From: Psychrobacter sp. bablab_jr014
GTDB taxonomy: Bacteria > Pseudomonadota > Gammaproteobacteria > Pseudomonadales > Moraxellaceae
DNA: 64,000 nucleotides
Reading direction: 5' to 3'
Assembly (NCBI RefSeq): GCF_016464015.1
Contig: NZ_JACDXT010000001.1
Coordinates: forward strand, 1-64,000
The translations under genes and the position numbers were made by a program. Shown piece by piece: positions 44,450 through 54,237 of this stretch (within the stretch, counting starts at the first letter, position 1; each line of letters opens with the position of its first letter). The notes below the pieces were generated by a model. That model worked only from the letters and a program-made list of their open reading frames with translations. It had not been told where the DNA came from and did not search any database.

Positions 44450-47400
44450 ATGACCCAAGCACCGACTGATACGAATACTGATCTGCCAGTACTCGCCAAA
44501 GACCGCCATTATCTATATCGCCTTGAGCAAGACATTCGCCGTCTGTCTAACGGCAAAGTGGACGAGCGCAAACAAAGCGAGCTGGACAAAAAAACCGCAC
44601 AGCTGGAAAAGATAAAAACCCGCTCACAAGAGGCGGTACAAGCGCGTGTTGATAGCGTGCCTGATGATTTGGCAGCGCGCCTCAATATGGATTTGCCTGT
44701 CAGTCAGCGCGCTGAAGACCTAATCAACGCGATTCGTGAGCATCAAGTGATTATTGTGGCGGGGGAGACAGGCTCGGGTAAAACCACCCAGCTGCCTAAG
44801 CTTGCCATGCTCGCAGGGCGCGGCGTCACAGGGCAAATCGGTCATACCCAGCCACGCCGTCTTGCCGCGCGCAGTGTTGCCAACCGTGTTGCCGAAGAAT
44901 TGGGCGAGCCGCTAGGTCAGACCATCAGCTTTAAGATTCGCTTTAATGAGCAAGGCTCGGCGCAATCGCTGGTCAAATTGATGACCGATGGCATTTTGCT
45001 TGCCGAACTCGGTCACGATAAGTTTTTAAGCAAATACGACACCATCATCATTGATGAGGCGCACGAGCGCAGCTTAAACATTGACTTTATTATGGGTTAT
45101 CTAAAAAACCTATTGCCTAAGCGCCCTGACTTAAAGGTGATTATTACCTCGGCAACTCTAGACACCCAGCGCTTTAGTGAATATTTTAGTCATTATGACA
45201 AGGCGAGCAAACGCCGCGTGCCTGCGCCGATTTTTAATGTCGAAGGGCGCAGCTATCCTGTTGAAGTGCGTTATCGTCCGCTGACCGATGAGCCTGTGAC
45301 CAGCTCGAATGATGACAGCTATGATGACTTTGAAGATAATCTGCCGCGTGCTGTCGTGGCGGCGGTCGAGGAGTGCTTTGATGACGCCAAAAGCAAAGGA
45401 CACCCTGACCAAGCGGACATTCTAATCTTTGCGGCGACAGAGGCGGAGATTCGTGAGTTACAAGAAGTGCTTGAGCGGCATGGTCCGCGCCATACCGAGG
45501 TATTGCCTTTATTTGCGCGCCAAACCTACGCTGAGCAGCAGCGTATCTTCCAGCCGTCTGGACGCGGGCGGCGTATCGTCATCGCGACCAACGTCGCTGA
45601 GACTGCCTTGACCGTACCTGGTATCCGCTATGTGGTGGACTTGGGCTTTGCGCGTATTTCGCGTTATTCTTATCGCTCGCGTGTGCAGCGCTTACCTATT
45701 GAAGCCATTTCGCAAGCGGCGGCAAACCAGCGTAAAGGGCGCTGTGGTCGTGTCGCGCCTGGCGTATGTATTCGCTTGTACAGTGAAGAAGATTTTACCA
45801 GCCGTCCTGAATTTACTGAGCCTGAGATTCTGCGTACCAACTTGGCATCGGTGATTTTGCAGATGGCGAGCCTACGTCTGGGCAGTGTCGAGGACTTTGA
45901 TTTTATCGAGCCGCCTGACAGCCGTTTGGTGACTGATGGGCGCAAGCTCTTGGATGAGCTGGGTGCGATTAACAGTGCAAACAATGCCGCAAAAGCTACG
46001 CAGCCCAAAGGCAAACCACGCGGTAAAAAGCACACGGCCAATGGTCTACAGTTGACTCGCGTTGGGCAACAAATGGCGCGTATGCCGATTGACCCGCGTT
46101 TGGCGCGTATGCTGGTGGCGGGCAGTGAGTTTGACTGTATCAAAGAGATGCTGATTGTGGTGGCGGCGCTCGCGGTACAAGACCCGCGTGAACGCCCTGC
46201 CAATAAGCGCACGCAAGCAGATCAAAAGCATGCGCTGTTCCGCCAAGACGATTCGGACTTTTTATTTTATATCAGTCTGTGGCAAGCGCTGTTTGAGACC
46301 GACAGCGAAGGACAAAAACTGTCCAGCAACCAGCGCAAGCAGTTTGCCAAAAAGCATTACTTAAGCTTTCCGCGTATCCGTGAATGGCACAAGACCCAGC
46401 GCCAGCTTGAGCAAATGGTTGGGGATTTAAACCTCATCGATGAGCAAACGCAAAATAATAACAGCACGCCGATTGGCGATGATACGCAGCAAAAGGCAGT
46501 CAAATATGCCAACTTGCACCGTGCTTTATTGACAGGATTGCTGTCCATCATCGCGCATAAGACGGAAAACCGTGGTGAATACCTTGCCGCGCGCCAGCAA
46601 AAGACCAAGATTTTCCCCGCAAGTACGGTATTTAAACAAACGCCGCCGTGGGTCATGGCATTTGAGATGGTAGAGACCTCGCAGGTCTTTATGCGTACGG
46701 TTGCCAAGATTGAGCCTGAGTGGATTATCTCAGCGGCGGGCAACTTGCTAAAATACCATTACTTTGAGCCGCATTGGTCGAAAAAAACAGGGCGTGTTAA
46801 AGCTTACGCGCAGATTAGCTTGTTTGGCTTGATTATTATCGGTAAGCAGCTTGCTAACTATGAGCAGGTCAATATGACCGAGGCACGCGAAATCTTTATC
46901 CGTGATGGTTTGGTGACGGGTAATTTTGGTCGTCAAGCGCCATTTTTGCAGCACAATATGGACAAGATTGCTCATGTTGAGCGCATCGAAGACAAGCTGC
47001 GTCGTCGTGATTTGCTGGTCGATGAAGAGGCGCTGTATCAGTTTTATGACCGCAAGATTCCTGAGCATATCGCCAGCCGTAAAGCCTTTGAGGACTGGCG
47101 CGCTGAGGTAGAAAAAAGCGACAGCCGTTATTTGTTCTTCTCAGATGATGATGTGTTAACCAGTCAAGCACCGACCACAGGCGATTTTCCTGAGCAGTGG
47201 CAATTGGGCGATTTAAAACTACCGCTGCGCTATGTGTTTGACCCTGCGAGCGAAGATGATGGTGTGAGTATTCGCGTGCCTTTAGCTGCTTTGCCGCAGC
47301 TGGATGCGCTGGAGCTGATGTGGGGTGTGCCCGGTTGGCGTTTTGAGCTGGTGCTCCAGCTCTTAAAATCGCTGCCTAAAGATGTGCGCCGCCAAATCGT

Positions 47401-48568
47401 CCCGATTCCTGATACGGCGGATGCCTTGTTTGATGAGCTGGCGCCTGAACATTCACAAGGGCTACTCAAGCAGCTGTGTCAGGCTTTAGCGCGCCGCGGT
47501 ATTACGACCGTCACGCCTGAGATGTTTAATCCTGCAAGCGTTGATAAGTATCTACAGCCGCAAATCTGTGTGGTTGATGATAAAAACCGTGTGATTGAAA
47601 AAGGGCGTGACCTTGCCACTTTGCAGCTGCGTCATGCCAGCGAAACCAGTCAAGCACTGACCACGCAGCAGGGCGCGCACACCAGCTTTCCTGAGCATTT
47701 TGGCTTTAGCAAAAACCATCACAGCGCGGGCGTGGTGATGAAGCAGTTTTCGGCACTGGTCGCGGATGAGGCGGGCGAGGCGGTCTCGATTCATGAGTAT
47801 ACCGACGTCACCGCTGCGTTGCAGGCGCATCGTATCGGCGTGCTGACCTTGATAAAAGGCAGCTTGGGCGCGAAGAAAAAACAGCTGACCAGCCAAATTG
47901 ACAAGATATTTAAGCTGGCCTTTGCGCCGCTCGGTGACCTTGACGCGCTTAAGACCATTGTCATTGATGCAACGCTGGATGCCACACTTGAAGAGCATTA
48001 TGTGCTCTTCGACCATCATCAGCATTTGCCTGAAAATGCGCCTGAAGTCGCGGTTGAGCTGGCAGAGATGCTGCCATTGACGCAGGCGGAATACAAACAG
48101 ACTGCCGATGTGGTATTGCAGCAGTTTTTGTTGACAGGGCAAAAGGTCATTAAGACGCTCAAAGACGTCTACACCCGCTGGCAGCGTGTGCGCCAAGGTC
48201 TATTGATGCTCGATAGAGAAGTCTTTGGCGAGTCGATTGACGATATGGAAGACCAGTTAGAAGATTTGCATCTGGCGGATTTTGTGTATCGGATGGATTA
48301 CAGCCATTGGCAGCAGTATCCACGCTACCTTGAGGCGCTGGAGATTCGCCTAGAGCGCCTTGAGCACAATCTCGATGCCGATCTTGATGGCGTATATGCG
48401 CTCGATGTACACATGGAGCGCTTGGCGGGACGTGCGGACAGCGATGCCATCAGCGCCTATCGCTGGCTGGTAGAAGAATACCGCATTCAGCTGTTTGCCC
48501 AGCCGATGAAAACGCGCCAGCCTGTATCGCCCAAGCGATTGAGCAAACTGTGGGACAAAGTCAGCTAG
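44450..48568 (+). CDS. hrpA: ATP-dependent RNA helicase HrpA (DEAH box)
   Basis: HrpA is a 3'-5' RNA helicase; in E. coli it processes fimbrial mRNA and rescues stalled ribosomes. The helicase core has GETGSGKTTQLPK (motif I) near residue 105, IIIDEAHERSLN (motif II, DEAH), ITSATLDTQRFSEYF (III), IVIATNVAETALTVPGIRYV (V) and NQRKGRCGRVAPGVC (VI). The long C-terminal part includes the HA2/OB region and the HrpA-specific extension up to LSKLWDKVS. At 1372 residues it is a little longer than the 1300 of E. coli. It appears to be a single-gene unit. Confidence 0.96.
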   Translation: MTQAPTDTNTDLPVLAKDRHYLYRLEQDIRRLSNGKVDERKQSELDKKTAQLEKIKTRSQEAVQARVDSVPDDLAARLNMDLPVSQRAEDLINAIREHQVIIVAGETGSGKTTQLPKLAMLAGRGVTGQIGHTQPRRLAARSVANRVAEELGEPLGQTISFKIRFNEQGSAQSLVKLMTDGILLAELGHDKFLSKYDTIIIDEAHERSLNIDFIMGYLKNLLPKRPDLKVIITSATLDTQRFSEYFSHYDKASKRRVPAPIFNVEGRSYPVEVRYRPLTDEPVTSSNDDSYDDFEDNLPRAVVAAVEECFDDAKSKGHPDQADILIFAATEAEIRELQEVLERHGPRHTEVLPLFARQTYAEQQRIFQPSGRGRRIVIATNVAETALTVPGIRYVVDLGFARISRYSYRSRVQRLPIEAISQAAANQRKGRCGRVAPGVCIRLYSEEDFTSRPEFTEPEILRTNLASVILQMASLRLGSVEDFDFIEPPDSRLVTDGRKLLDELGAINSANNAAKATQPKGKPRGKKHTANGLQLTRVGQQMARMPIDPRLARMLVAGSEFDCIKEMLIVVAALAVQDPRERPANKRTQADQKHALFRQDDSDFLFYISLWQALFETDSEGQKLSSNQRKQFAKKHYLSFPRIREWHKTQRQLEQMVGDLNLIDEQTQNNNSTPIGDDTQQKAVKYANLHRALLTGLLSIIAHKTENRGEYLAARQQKTKIFPASTVFKQTPPWVMAFEMVETSQVFMRTVAKIEPEWIISAAGNLLKYHYFEPHWSKKTGRVKAYAQISLFGLIIIGKQLANYEQVNMTEAREIFIRDGLVTGNFGRQAPFLQHNMDKIAHVERIEDKLRRRDLLVDEEALYQFYDRKIPEHIASRKAFEDWRAEVEKSDSRYLFFSDDDVLTSQAPTTGDFPEQWQLGDLKLPLRYVFDPASEDDGVSIRVPLAALPQLDALELMWGVPGWRFELVLQLLKSLPKDVRRQIVPIPDTADALFDELAPEHSQGLLKQLCQALARRGITTVTPEMFNPASVDKYLQPQICVVDDKNRVIEKGRDLATLQLRHASETSQALTTQQGAHTSFPEHFGFSKNHHSAGVVMKQFSALVADEAGEAVSIHEYTDVTAALQAHRIGVLTLIKGSLGAKKKQLTSQIDKIFKLAFAPLGDLDALKTIVIDATLDATLEEHYVLFDHHQHLPENAPEVAVELAEMLPLTQAEYKQTADVVLQQFLLTGQKVIKTLKDVYTRWQRVRQGLLMLDREVFGESIDDMEDQLEDLHLADFVYRMDYSHWQQYPRYLEALEIRLERLEHNLDADLDGVYALDVHMERLAGRADSDAISAYRWLVEEYRIQLFAQPMKTRQPVSPKRLSKLWDKVS

Positions 48569-48611
48569 TCAGACTGAGGTTGGTTTTACATTCATTTAAT
48601 TTTTGCAAAAG

Positions 48612-48647
48612 AAAAGCACCGCAGCGGACGTTGTGGCGCTTTTTTTG
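48612..48647 (+). terminator. Probable terminator of hrpA
   Basis: AAAAGC and GCTTTTTTT arms enclose a GC-rich imperfect stem (ACC/GG-C), ending in seven T, 40 bases after the hrpA stop. Confidence 0.6.
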
Positions 48648-48819
48648 GACATTATTTTAGCCATTGCGCTAATTTTAACGATTATCATCATTTTGTCATA
48701 TTTAACCCCTATCCTTGAGCGCAATATTAACGGCAGCGGCTCATTATCGATATTTCTAGCAAACACCTCTTTTCTTTTACAGTAAAAATAGTTTTCTTGT
48801 TAGCCAGTACATAACGCGA

Positions 48820-51219
48820 ATGACAATGGTGCCACGGATAAAGGCAATAGGTATGGGTCGAGTGGGCAAGTTTGGCAGTATTACCACAAGAATGCTGGTG
48901 ATTTTGGTATTGGCGTTTTCTTTGATGGTAGTGATGGTGTATTGGGTCATTGACACTCAAGCCAAGCCGCGCATCTCTGAAATGACATCGGAGACGGTCG
49001 TCGAGACAGGTAACGAAGTCATTAACAGCATTATGGTCGGTATCAACCATGTGGACGGTATGGCGAAAGCGACCAGTGCTGTGGTGGGCGGTTTGCCAAA
49101 AACGCCTGAGAGCTATCAAGACACGGTCGGCAATCTGATGCAGCAGACTGATCAGCGCATCGTCGGTGGCGGCGTGTGGTTCGACCCCAACATGTATCAA
49201 GACGGCGTTGAGCGCCAGTCCTTTGTTTGGTCGCGTGATGCCAATGGCAATATGCAGCCCACCGAGCGCTATAACAGCAGCACTGTGACGCCCAATGCCT
49301 ACTACCGTGACTGGTGGTATATCCCTGCGATGTATGCACGCCACGACCACTGCGTCTGGAGCCGCGCCTATATTGACCCTGTCAGTAACAATCCCATGAT
49401 GACCTGTGCCAAAGCGCTATACAACAGCCAAAACCAAGCCTTTGATGGCGTGGTGTCGTTTAACTTACTGCTCGATAACCTAGATACCGCCATGCAAAAG
49501 TGGCAAGAAAAAGTGGGCGGCTATGTGTTCTTGGTTGATTTGGACAACCATTTTTTGACTTTCCCTGACAAATCCACCGTGACCACAGTGACTGAGAACA
49601 ACCCGCAAGGCGAGATGATGACCGCCAGCCAACTTGCCGAAAAGCAAGCCAGCTTTGCGCCGATTGCTAACAGTTTGGAGACGGTCAACAATCAGCTGAT
49701 TAATAACGCCAAGCAAAAGGACGAAGGACGCTACAACCTTGCCGCGCGCAGTATCTTATCAACCACCAACATGAACCGCATCAGCGAAAACGAATCTAAC
49801 CTATTGTCCGCGCTACTGCTCTTAAACGTTGACCAAGCTTTTAACCTCGTTGACAGTCATTTGGTCGATACGGTCAAGATTAGCAATGATTTTATTTTAA
49901 ACGAGCCTGCGACGGCATTTGTATTTAAGATGCCGTTTACCTATTGGAAGATGGTCGTGGTCAAGCCTGACAGCGATTTGATGGGTGTGGCAAATACCTT
50001 GTCTGACCAGTTGGTACGCGCGATGCTGTTGGGTTTCTTACCCATCTTGCTGCTGACTGCGTGGGCGTTTCGCCGCTACTTTACCGAGCCACTAAAAAAC
50101 ATGGCAAGCTCGGTATCGCGCATGGGCAAACTGATTGAACAAAAGCAATATCAAAAACTTGGCGAACACAAATTGCCAAATTCAAGTGTCAGTGAAATCC
50201 AATTAATCAGTGACAAGACCAACCGCCTGATTGACCGCGTGGTCGAAAACGAAGGCGCGCTAGCCGAGATTAACGTCCATCTTGAGCAGCAGGTCGCCAA
50301 CCGTACCAAAGATTTAGAGCACGCTTTGCATGAGCTAAAAGCCTCGCAAGTGCAGCTGGTGCGCTCAGAGAAAATGGCAACGCTCGGTCAGATGGTCGCG
50401 GGTGTGGCACATGAGGTCAACACACCGCTCGGCTACGTGCGCAGTAATATGGAATTGATTGGTGATAATTTAACCCGTTTTGATGAGCTGATGACGCACA
50501 CCGAAGCGCTGCTGGTCGCGCTAAACGACCCAAGCACCAGCCAAGATGACAAAAATAAACGGATTGCTGAGACGTTACGCTGCTGTGATGAGATTAAAGA
50601 AGATGAAGTCAGTGACGACTTGGCGCATCTGATTGGCGACAGTTTGTATGGCGTTGACCAAATTGCCGAGCTGGTCGTCAGTCTACGTGACTTCTCGCGT
50701 ATTGATGAATCTAAGATTAAAAACGTCGATATTAACGACTGTATTGCAAGCTCCCTGACCATGGCGCGTAATAATCTAAAAACGCTAAATGTCACGACCG
50801 ACCTTGCTGAGCTGCCAGCGGTACAGTGTAACCCTTCGCAAATTAACCAAGTGCTGCTCAACCTGTTTAACAATGCCGCGCAAGCGATGCGTCAAGACAC
50901 CAAAGGCGAGCTAAAAGTGGTCACGTGCCTTGATAATGATGCAGGCGATACGGTCTTAATTAGCGTCACCGATAACGGCAGCGGTATTGAGGATGCGGTG
51001 CTGGCGCGTATTTTTGAGCCGTTTTTTACCACCAAAAAGGCAGGCGAGGGCACGGGGCTTGGACTGGCGATTTGTGCGCAAATCATTGAACAACACGGCG
51101 GCGAAATCGGCGTACATTCAGTGATTGGACGCGGCACGACCTTTACCATTCGTTTACCCATTGAGGCGTATACGCCAACCGCCAAAGCCGAAAGACCGCA
51201 AAAAGTGTTGTTTGCTTAA
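48820..51219 (+). CDS. Sensor histidine kinase with dCache-type periplasmic domain
   Basis: A hybrid-free membrane histidine kinase of 799 residues. The first TM is at about residues 22-45. The periplasmic sensing domain (about 46-395) has the Cache pattern YYRDWWYIPAMYAR, as in small-ligand receptors. The second TM is near 398-415, followed by a HAMP-like segment and a coiled coil. The dimerisation/phospho-acceptor region has His in GVAHEVNTPLGYVRSN. The ATPase domain has NQVLLNLFNNAAQAM, TDNGSGIED and GEGTGLGLAICAQIIEQHGG. The partner regulator follows after 66 bases. The ligand is unknown. Confidence 0.9.
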   Translation: MTMVPRIKAIGMGRVGKFGSITTRMLVILVLAFSLMVVMVYWVIDTQAKPRISEMTSETVVETGNEVINSIMVGINHVDGMAKATSAVVGGLPKTPESYQDTVGNLMQQTDQRIVGGGVWFDPNMYQDGVERQSFVWSRDANGNMQPTERYNSSTVTPNAYYRDWWYIPAMYARHDHCVWSRAYIDPVSNNPMMTCAKALYNSQNQAFDGVVSFNLLLDNLDTAMQKWQEKVGGYVFLVDLDNHFLTFPDKSTVTTVTENNPQGEMMTASQLAEKQASFAPIANSLETVNNQLINNAKQKDEGRYNLAARSILSTTNMNRISENESNLLSALLLLNVDQAFNLVDSHLVDTVKISNDFILNEPATAFVFKMPFTYWKMVVVKPDSDLMGVANTLSDQLVRAMLLGFLPILLLTAWAFRRYFTEPLKNMASSVSRMGKLIEQKQYQKLGEHKLPNSSVSEIQLISDKTNRLIDRVVENEGALAEINVHLEQQVANRTKDLEHALHELKASQVQLVRSEKMATLGQMVAGVAHEVNTPLGYVRSNMELIGDNLTRFDELMTHTEALLVALNDPSTSQDDKNKRIAETLRCCDEIKEDEVSDDLAHLIGDSLYGVDQIAELVVSLRDFSRIDESKIKNVDINDCIASSLTMARNNLKTLNVTTDLAELPAVQCNPSQINQVLLNLFNNAAQAMRQDTKGELKVVTCLDNDAGDTVLISVTDNGSGIEDAVLARIFEPFFTTKKAGEGTGLGLAICAQIIEQHGGEIGVHSVIGRGTTFTIRLPIEAYTPTAKAERPQKVLFA

Positions 51220-51285
51220 CGAAGCATTTATGAGCCGCTGTACCTACCGATACCGTGCTGATTTTATTGATTGAGAGCCCAAACC

Positions 51286-52209
51286 ATGAGTATGCCAAAA
51301 CCCAAAATTGCTTTTATAGATGACGAGCAGCGCATCTTACGCAGTCTAAAGATGCACTTTCGCCAGTCACATGATGTGTTTACCACCACCGACCCTGAGC
51401 AGCTGATCGAATACGTCAGTCAAAATGACGTGCAAGTGGTCATCAGCGACCAGCGTATGCCTGACAAGCAAGGCACAGAGGTGCTGCGTGAAGTCAAAGA
51501 AGCCTCGCCCAATACCATCCGCATCCTACTGACAGGCTATGCCGACTTAAATGCGGTCATCGACTCGGTCAATGAAGGCGAAATTTACCGCTACATTACC
51601 AAGCCGTGGCAAAATGACGAGCTAAAGCGCGTCGTCGATAAAGCCACCGAAATCGCCCAGCAGACGCGTGATGTCGCTGCGCCTACGGTAGAGAGTACGC
51701 CTTCACGCCGCCATCGTCATGTGCTGGTACTCGATGATGACGAGGACGTGTATTTACAAATCAAACAGCACTTTGACAGCGCTTATCAAGTGAGCTGGGC
51801 GAGTAATTTAGATGACGCATCAACACTGCTACAAAAGCAAAAGTTTGGTGTGGCCATCGCTGATGTGACGCTCAATGGCGACAATATTGCGCCTGTGGTG
51901 TATGCGCTAAAAAACCTACAACCTGATTTAATGATGCTGATGCTGACTGAATTTAAAGACGCGCACATGATTATTGATTTGATTAACAAAGGGCAAATCT
52001 ATCGCTGTTTGCCGCGCCCGACCAATCTCACCATTATGGGTATCAGCCTCGACCGCGCTTACCAGCACCACGAAGCACTGGTACAACAGCCGATACTCGC
52101 TGCCCGTCATCATGTCGAAGACGTCCCTGAATCTGAAACCTTTGACTTCTCAAGCAAGCTCAAAGGCTTTTTTGCCAAGTTTAAGGGCTGGCGTTGGGGA
52201 AGGGCGTAA
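51286..52209 (+). CDS. Response regulator with two receiver domains and no output domain
   Basis: Receiver 1 (about residues 1-120) has FIDDEQRIL, the phospho-acceptor Asp in VISDQRMPDKQG and the conserved Lys in YITKPW. Receiver 2 (about 145-260) has VLVLDDDEDV and the acceptor Asp in IADVTLNGD, but its conserved Lys position reads CLPRP, so phosphorylation there may be altered. The C-terminal 45 residues form a short linker with an FSSKLKGFFAKFKGW helix. No DNA-binding or enzyme domain follows. The start is taken at ATG 51286; an in-frame TTG lies at 51271. It surely acts with the preceding kinase; the output is not known. Confidence 0.88.
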   Translation: MSMPKPKIAFIDDEQRILRSLKMHFRQSHDVFTTTDPEQLIEYVSQNDVQVVISDQRMPDKQGTEVLREVKEASPNTIRILLTGYADLNAVIDSVNEGEIYRYITKPWQNDELKRVVDKATEIAQQTRDVAAPTVESTPSRRHRHVLVLDDDEDVYLQIKQHFDSAYQVSWASNLDDASTLLQKQKFGVAIADVTLNGDNIAPVVYALKNLQPDLMMLMLTEFKDAHMIIDLINKGQIYRCLPRPTNLTIMGISLDRAYQHHEALVQQPILAARHHVEDVPESETFDFSSKLKGFFAKFKGWRWGRA

Positions 52210-52299
52210 AACATTCGTATTCAATATTTATACATGCACGTTAGCATTTAAGGGGATAATAGAAAATATCATCCATTTCTCAAACCGTTGCCAACGCCT

Positions 52300-52749
52300 A
52301 TGAACACGAATAATGACGACCTATTTGACGACTTTATCCACGCGCAAAATGATATCTATCCGTCAGTACTTGCCGAGCTGACCCAAGGTCGTAAGCGCAC
52401 ACACTGGATGTGGTTTATTTTCCCGCAGATAGCAGGGCTGGGTCACAGCATGATGGCGCAGCGCTTTGCGCTGGCAAGTGTGGCGCAGGCAGCAGCTTAT
52501 TTGCAGCATAAAGTGCTTGGCGCACGATTGATAGAATGCGCTGAGCTGTTGCAATTGCACCCGAATAAAAGCGCTTTGGACATTTTTGGCACACCTGACA
52601 ATCTAAAGCTGCATTCTTCATTGACCTTGTTTGCGCTCGCGGCGGGCAAGGACAGTATTTTTGCCGCGCTTTTGCAGCAATTCTTCGCAGGCGACTATGA
52701 CGCCAATACACTGCGCATCATTCAGCAAAGTCAGCAAAGTCAACAATGA
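52300..52749 (+). CDS. DUF1810 family protein
   Basis: A 149-residue soluble protein with the DUF1810 signature: FIHAQNDIYPSVLAEL, the KRTHWMWFIFPQIAGLG motif, and FGTPDNLKLHSSLTLF. The biochemical function of the family is unsettled. I take the start at ATG 52300; a TTG at 52288 is also in frame. It ends in a Gln/Ser tail (QQSQQSQQ). It follows the two-component genes by about 90 bases on the same strand and may be co-transcribed with them, without evident functional link. Confidence 0.88.
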   Translation: MNTNNDDLFDDFIHAQNDIYPSVLAELTQGRKRTHWMWFIFPQIAGLGHSMMAQRFALASVAQAAAYLQHKVLGARLIECAELLQLHPNKSALDIFGTPDNLKLHSSLTLFALAAGKDSIFAALLQQFFAGDYDANTLRIIQQSQQSQQ

Positions 52750-52771
52750 AAGCAGGCCATCAAAGTAATGC

Positions 52772-52815
52772 TATAATGCGCCAATCATTGATACTTTAAA
52801 ACTGATACTTTAAAA
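52772..52815 (+). promoter_or_regulatory. Possible ppiC promoter and 14-bp direct repeat
   Basis: TATAAT at 52772-52777 is a good -10 match; the -35 is weak. Between it and the ppiC start the sequence TGATACTTTAAAA occurs twice in tandem (52789-52801 and 52803-52815). Confidence 0.4.
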
Positions 52816-52826
52816 AGGGTTTGGCT

Positions 52827-53105
52827 ATGGCTCGTACCGCAAGCGCACTGCATATTTTGGTAAAAAATAAAGAATTGGCTGAAAGTTTGATTGCTCAGCT
52901 TAACAACGGCGCGCATTTTGATGTGCTCGCTAAAAAGCATTCAACTTGCCCATCGGGGAAAAATGGCGGCAACTTGGGCGAGTTCACCAAAGGGCAGATG
53001 GTACCCGCGTTTGATAAGGTGTGCTTTACAGGCGAGCTGTTCACTCCGCATTTGGTCAAAACCAAATTTGGCTGGCATGTAGTGAAAGTTCTGTATAGAA
53101 CTTAA
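52827..53105 (+). CDS. ppiC: Parvulin-type peptidyl-prolyl isomerase PpiC
   Basis: PpiC is a small cytoplasmic rotamase that speeds cis-trans isomerisation of prolyl peptide bonds. The 92-residue protein begins [15 protein letters not shown] and has the parvulin motifs [36 protein letters not shown] and [12 protein letters not shown]. Length matches the E. coli protein of 93 residues. I use the ATG at 52827 (GGG about 9 bases upstream); a TTG two codons before is also in frame. It ends in a strong terminator. Confidence 0.95.
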   Translation: MARTASALHILVKNKELAESLIAQLNNGAHFDVLAKKHSTCPSGKNGGNLGEFTKGQMVPAFDKVCFTGELFTPHLVKTKFGWHVVKVLYRT

Positions 53106-53126
53106 ATTTAAAATATAAACGGTAAT

Positions 53127-53163
53127 AAAAAGCCAGATAGCATCAGCGGTCTGGCTTTTTTTT
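53127..53163 (+). terminator. Terminator of ppiC
   Basis: An 11-bp AAAAAGCCAGA stem with its complement, a 12-base loop, and a run of eight T. Confidence 0.9.
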
Positions 53164-53168
53164 GGTAT

Positions 53169-53342
53169 TAGGGCGTTTCTTCAATTCAAACGTCTACGAC
53201 TAAATGGGCTAAAAATGGCTAAATCTTCGGCAAACGGTGTCAAATAGCTGGTCAATATCTTGATATTGTCTGTGCTATTTTCCTTGTTTGCCTTTAATTT
53301 ATCTCATTTTTATCACCATTTTTAAAATGAAGACACGCCCTA
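53169..53342. mobile_element. 170-bp MITE-like element, copy B
   Basis: Element at 53171-53340 flanked by TA. The right end is ...TGAAGACACGCCC; the left end GGGCGTTTCTTCA has one mismatch to it. It has the same length as copy A at 12612-12781 and about 92 percent identity by eye, in the same orientation. The internal CAATATC-TT-GATATTG hairpin is perfect here. It lies 32 bases before the LysR gene, so it may carry or disturb that promoter. Confidence 0.85.
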
Positions 53343-53373
53343 AAAACGTATCGTAATAATAATGGTGACATAA

Positions 53374-54237
53374 ATGATCAGAGAGCTAAAAACCTTTGTC
53401 GCGGTTTGCGAATTAGACAGCTTTGCCGCCGCTGCTCGGCACATCAACCTGACGCAATCGGCGGTCAGCGCGCAGATTAAAACGCTAGAAGACAATCTGG
53501 GTGTGTCGCTGTTTACGCGCTCTGCCAGAGCCATTACGCTAAACCCGCAAGGCACGCGTATTTTGCCGATTGCAAAAGAAATCCTAGCGCTGTATGCCAC
53601 TATGCAGCTGCCGTCGGATACCGATATTGCCAGTTATTACGGTCAGCTGAGGATTGGCGCGATTAACTCCGTGCAAGTGGGCATCTTGCCCGAAGCGCTT
53701 AAGGCGATTACGCTCCTTGCGCCCCTGATGCAGACAGAAATTGTTCCTGGACGCGCGGTCGAGCTGTTTGACACGCTCGAAGTCGGTGAGATAGATGCGG
53801 CGATTACCATACAGCCGTCTTTTGCCTTACCCAAAGATATTGTCACTCAGTCGATTATGACCGAACCGTATGTGCTGATAAGTCCCAAAAAATGGGCATT
53901 TCATAGCGTCAAACAAACGCTTGAACAGCACCCATTTATTCATTATAGCTTACAGTCCTCAGCAGGGGCAAAGCTTAGCAAGTTTTTTAAGCAGCAAGAC
54001 ATTAAAGTCAATACCATCATGGAAATCAACGACTTAGATGCCATCGTTAGGATGGTCGAGTCGGGGCTTGGCGTGGCGTTGATACCCTATGCAGGGCTGT
54101 GGATTCGTAGTGCCGCGCCTGTGCAAGTACATCATCTAGGCGATAACAGTTTAATGCGCGAAGTCGTGTTGGCGTATCGCTATGCCGATCGTCAAAAGCC
54201 GCAAATTACAGCGTTAAAGCAAGTGCTGGGGCTGTAG
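53374..54237 (+). CDS. LysR-family transcriptional regulator
   Basis: A 287-residue LysR regulator. The N-terminal winged helix-turn-helix has SFAAAARHINLTQSAVSAQI near residue 17 and LFTRSARAITLNPQG. The C-terminal part (about 90-287) is the substrate-binding fold for the inducer. It lies upstream of aspA on the same strand, with about 200 bases between; LysR genes more often regulate a divergent neighbour, so the target is not clear. The promoter region holds the MITE copy B. Confidence 0.93.
   Translation: MIRELKTFVAVCELDSFAAAARHINLTQSAVSAQIKTLEDNLGVSLFTRSARAITLNPQGTRILPIAKEILALYATMQLPSDTDIASYYGQLRIGAINSVQVGILPEALKAITLLAPLMQTEIVPGRAVELFDTLEVGEIDAAITIQPSFALPKDIVTQSIMTEPYVLISPKKWAFHSVKQTLEQHPFIHYSLQSSAGAKLSKFFKQQDIKVNTIMEINDLDAIVRMVESGLGVALIPYAGLWIRSAAPVQVHHLGDNSLMREVVLAYRYADRQKPQITALKQVLGL

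Noticed and set aside
13459-47171. Frames on the strand opposite nif3, nrdA, putA and hrpA
   Set aside because: They lie fully within conserved genes in other frames and show Arg/Cys/His-rich compositions typical of non-coding translation.
48603-48785. 60-codon frame with a strongly hydrophobic segment after hrpA
   Set aside because: It starts with TTG inside the probable hrpA terminator, has no SD, and ends in a region of no coding character. I see it as a chance frame.
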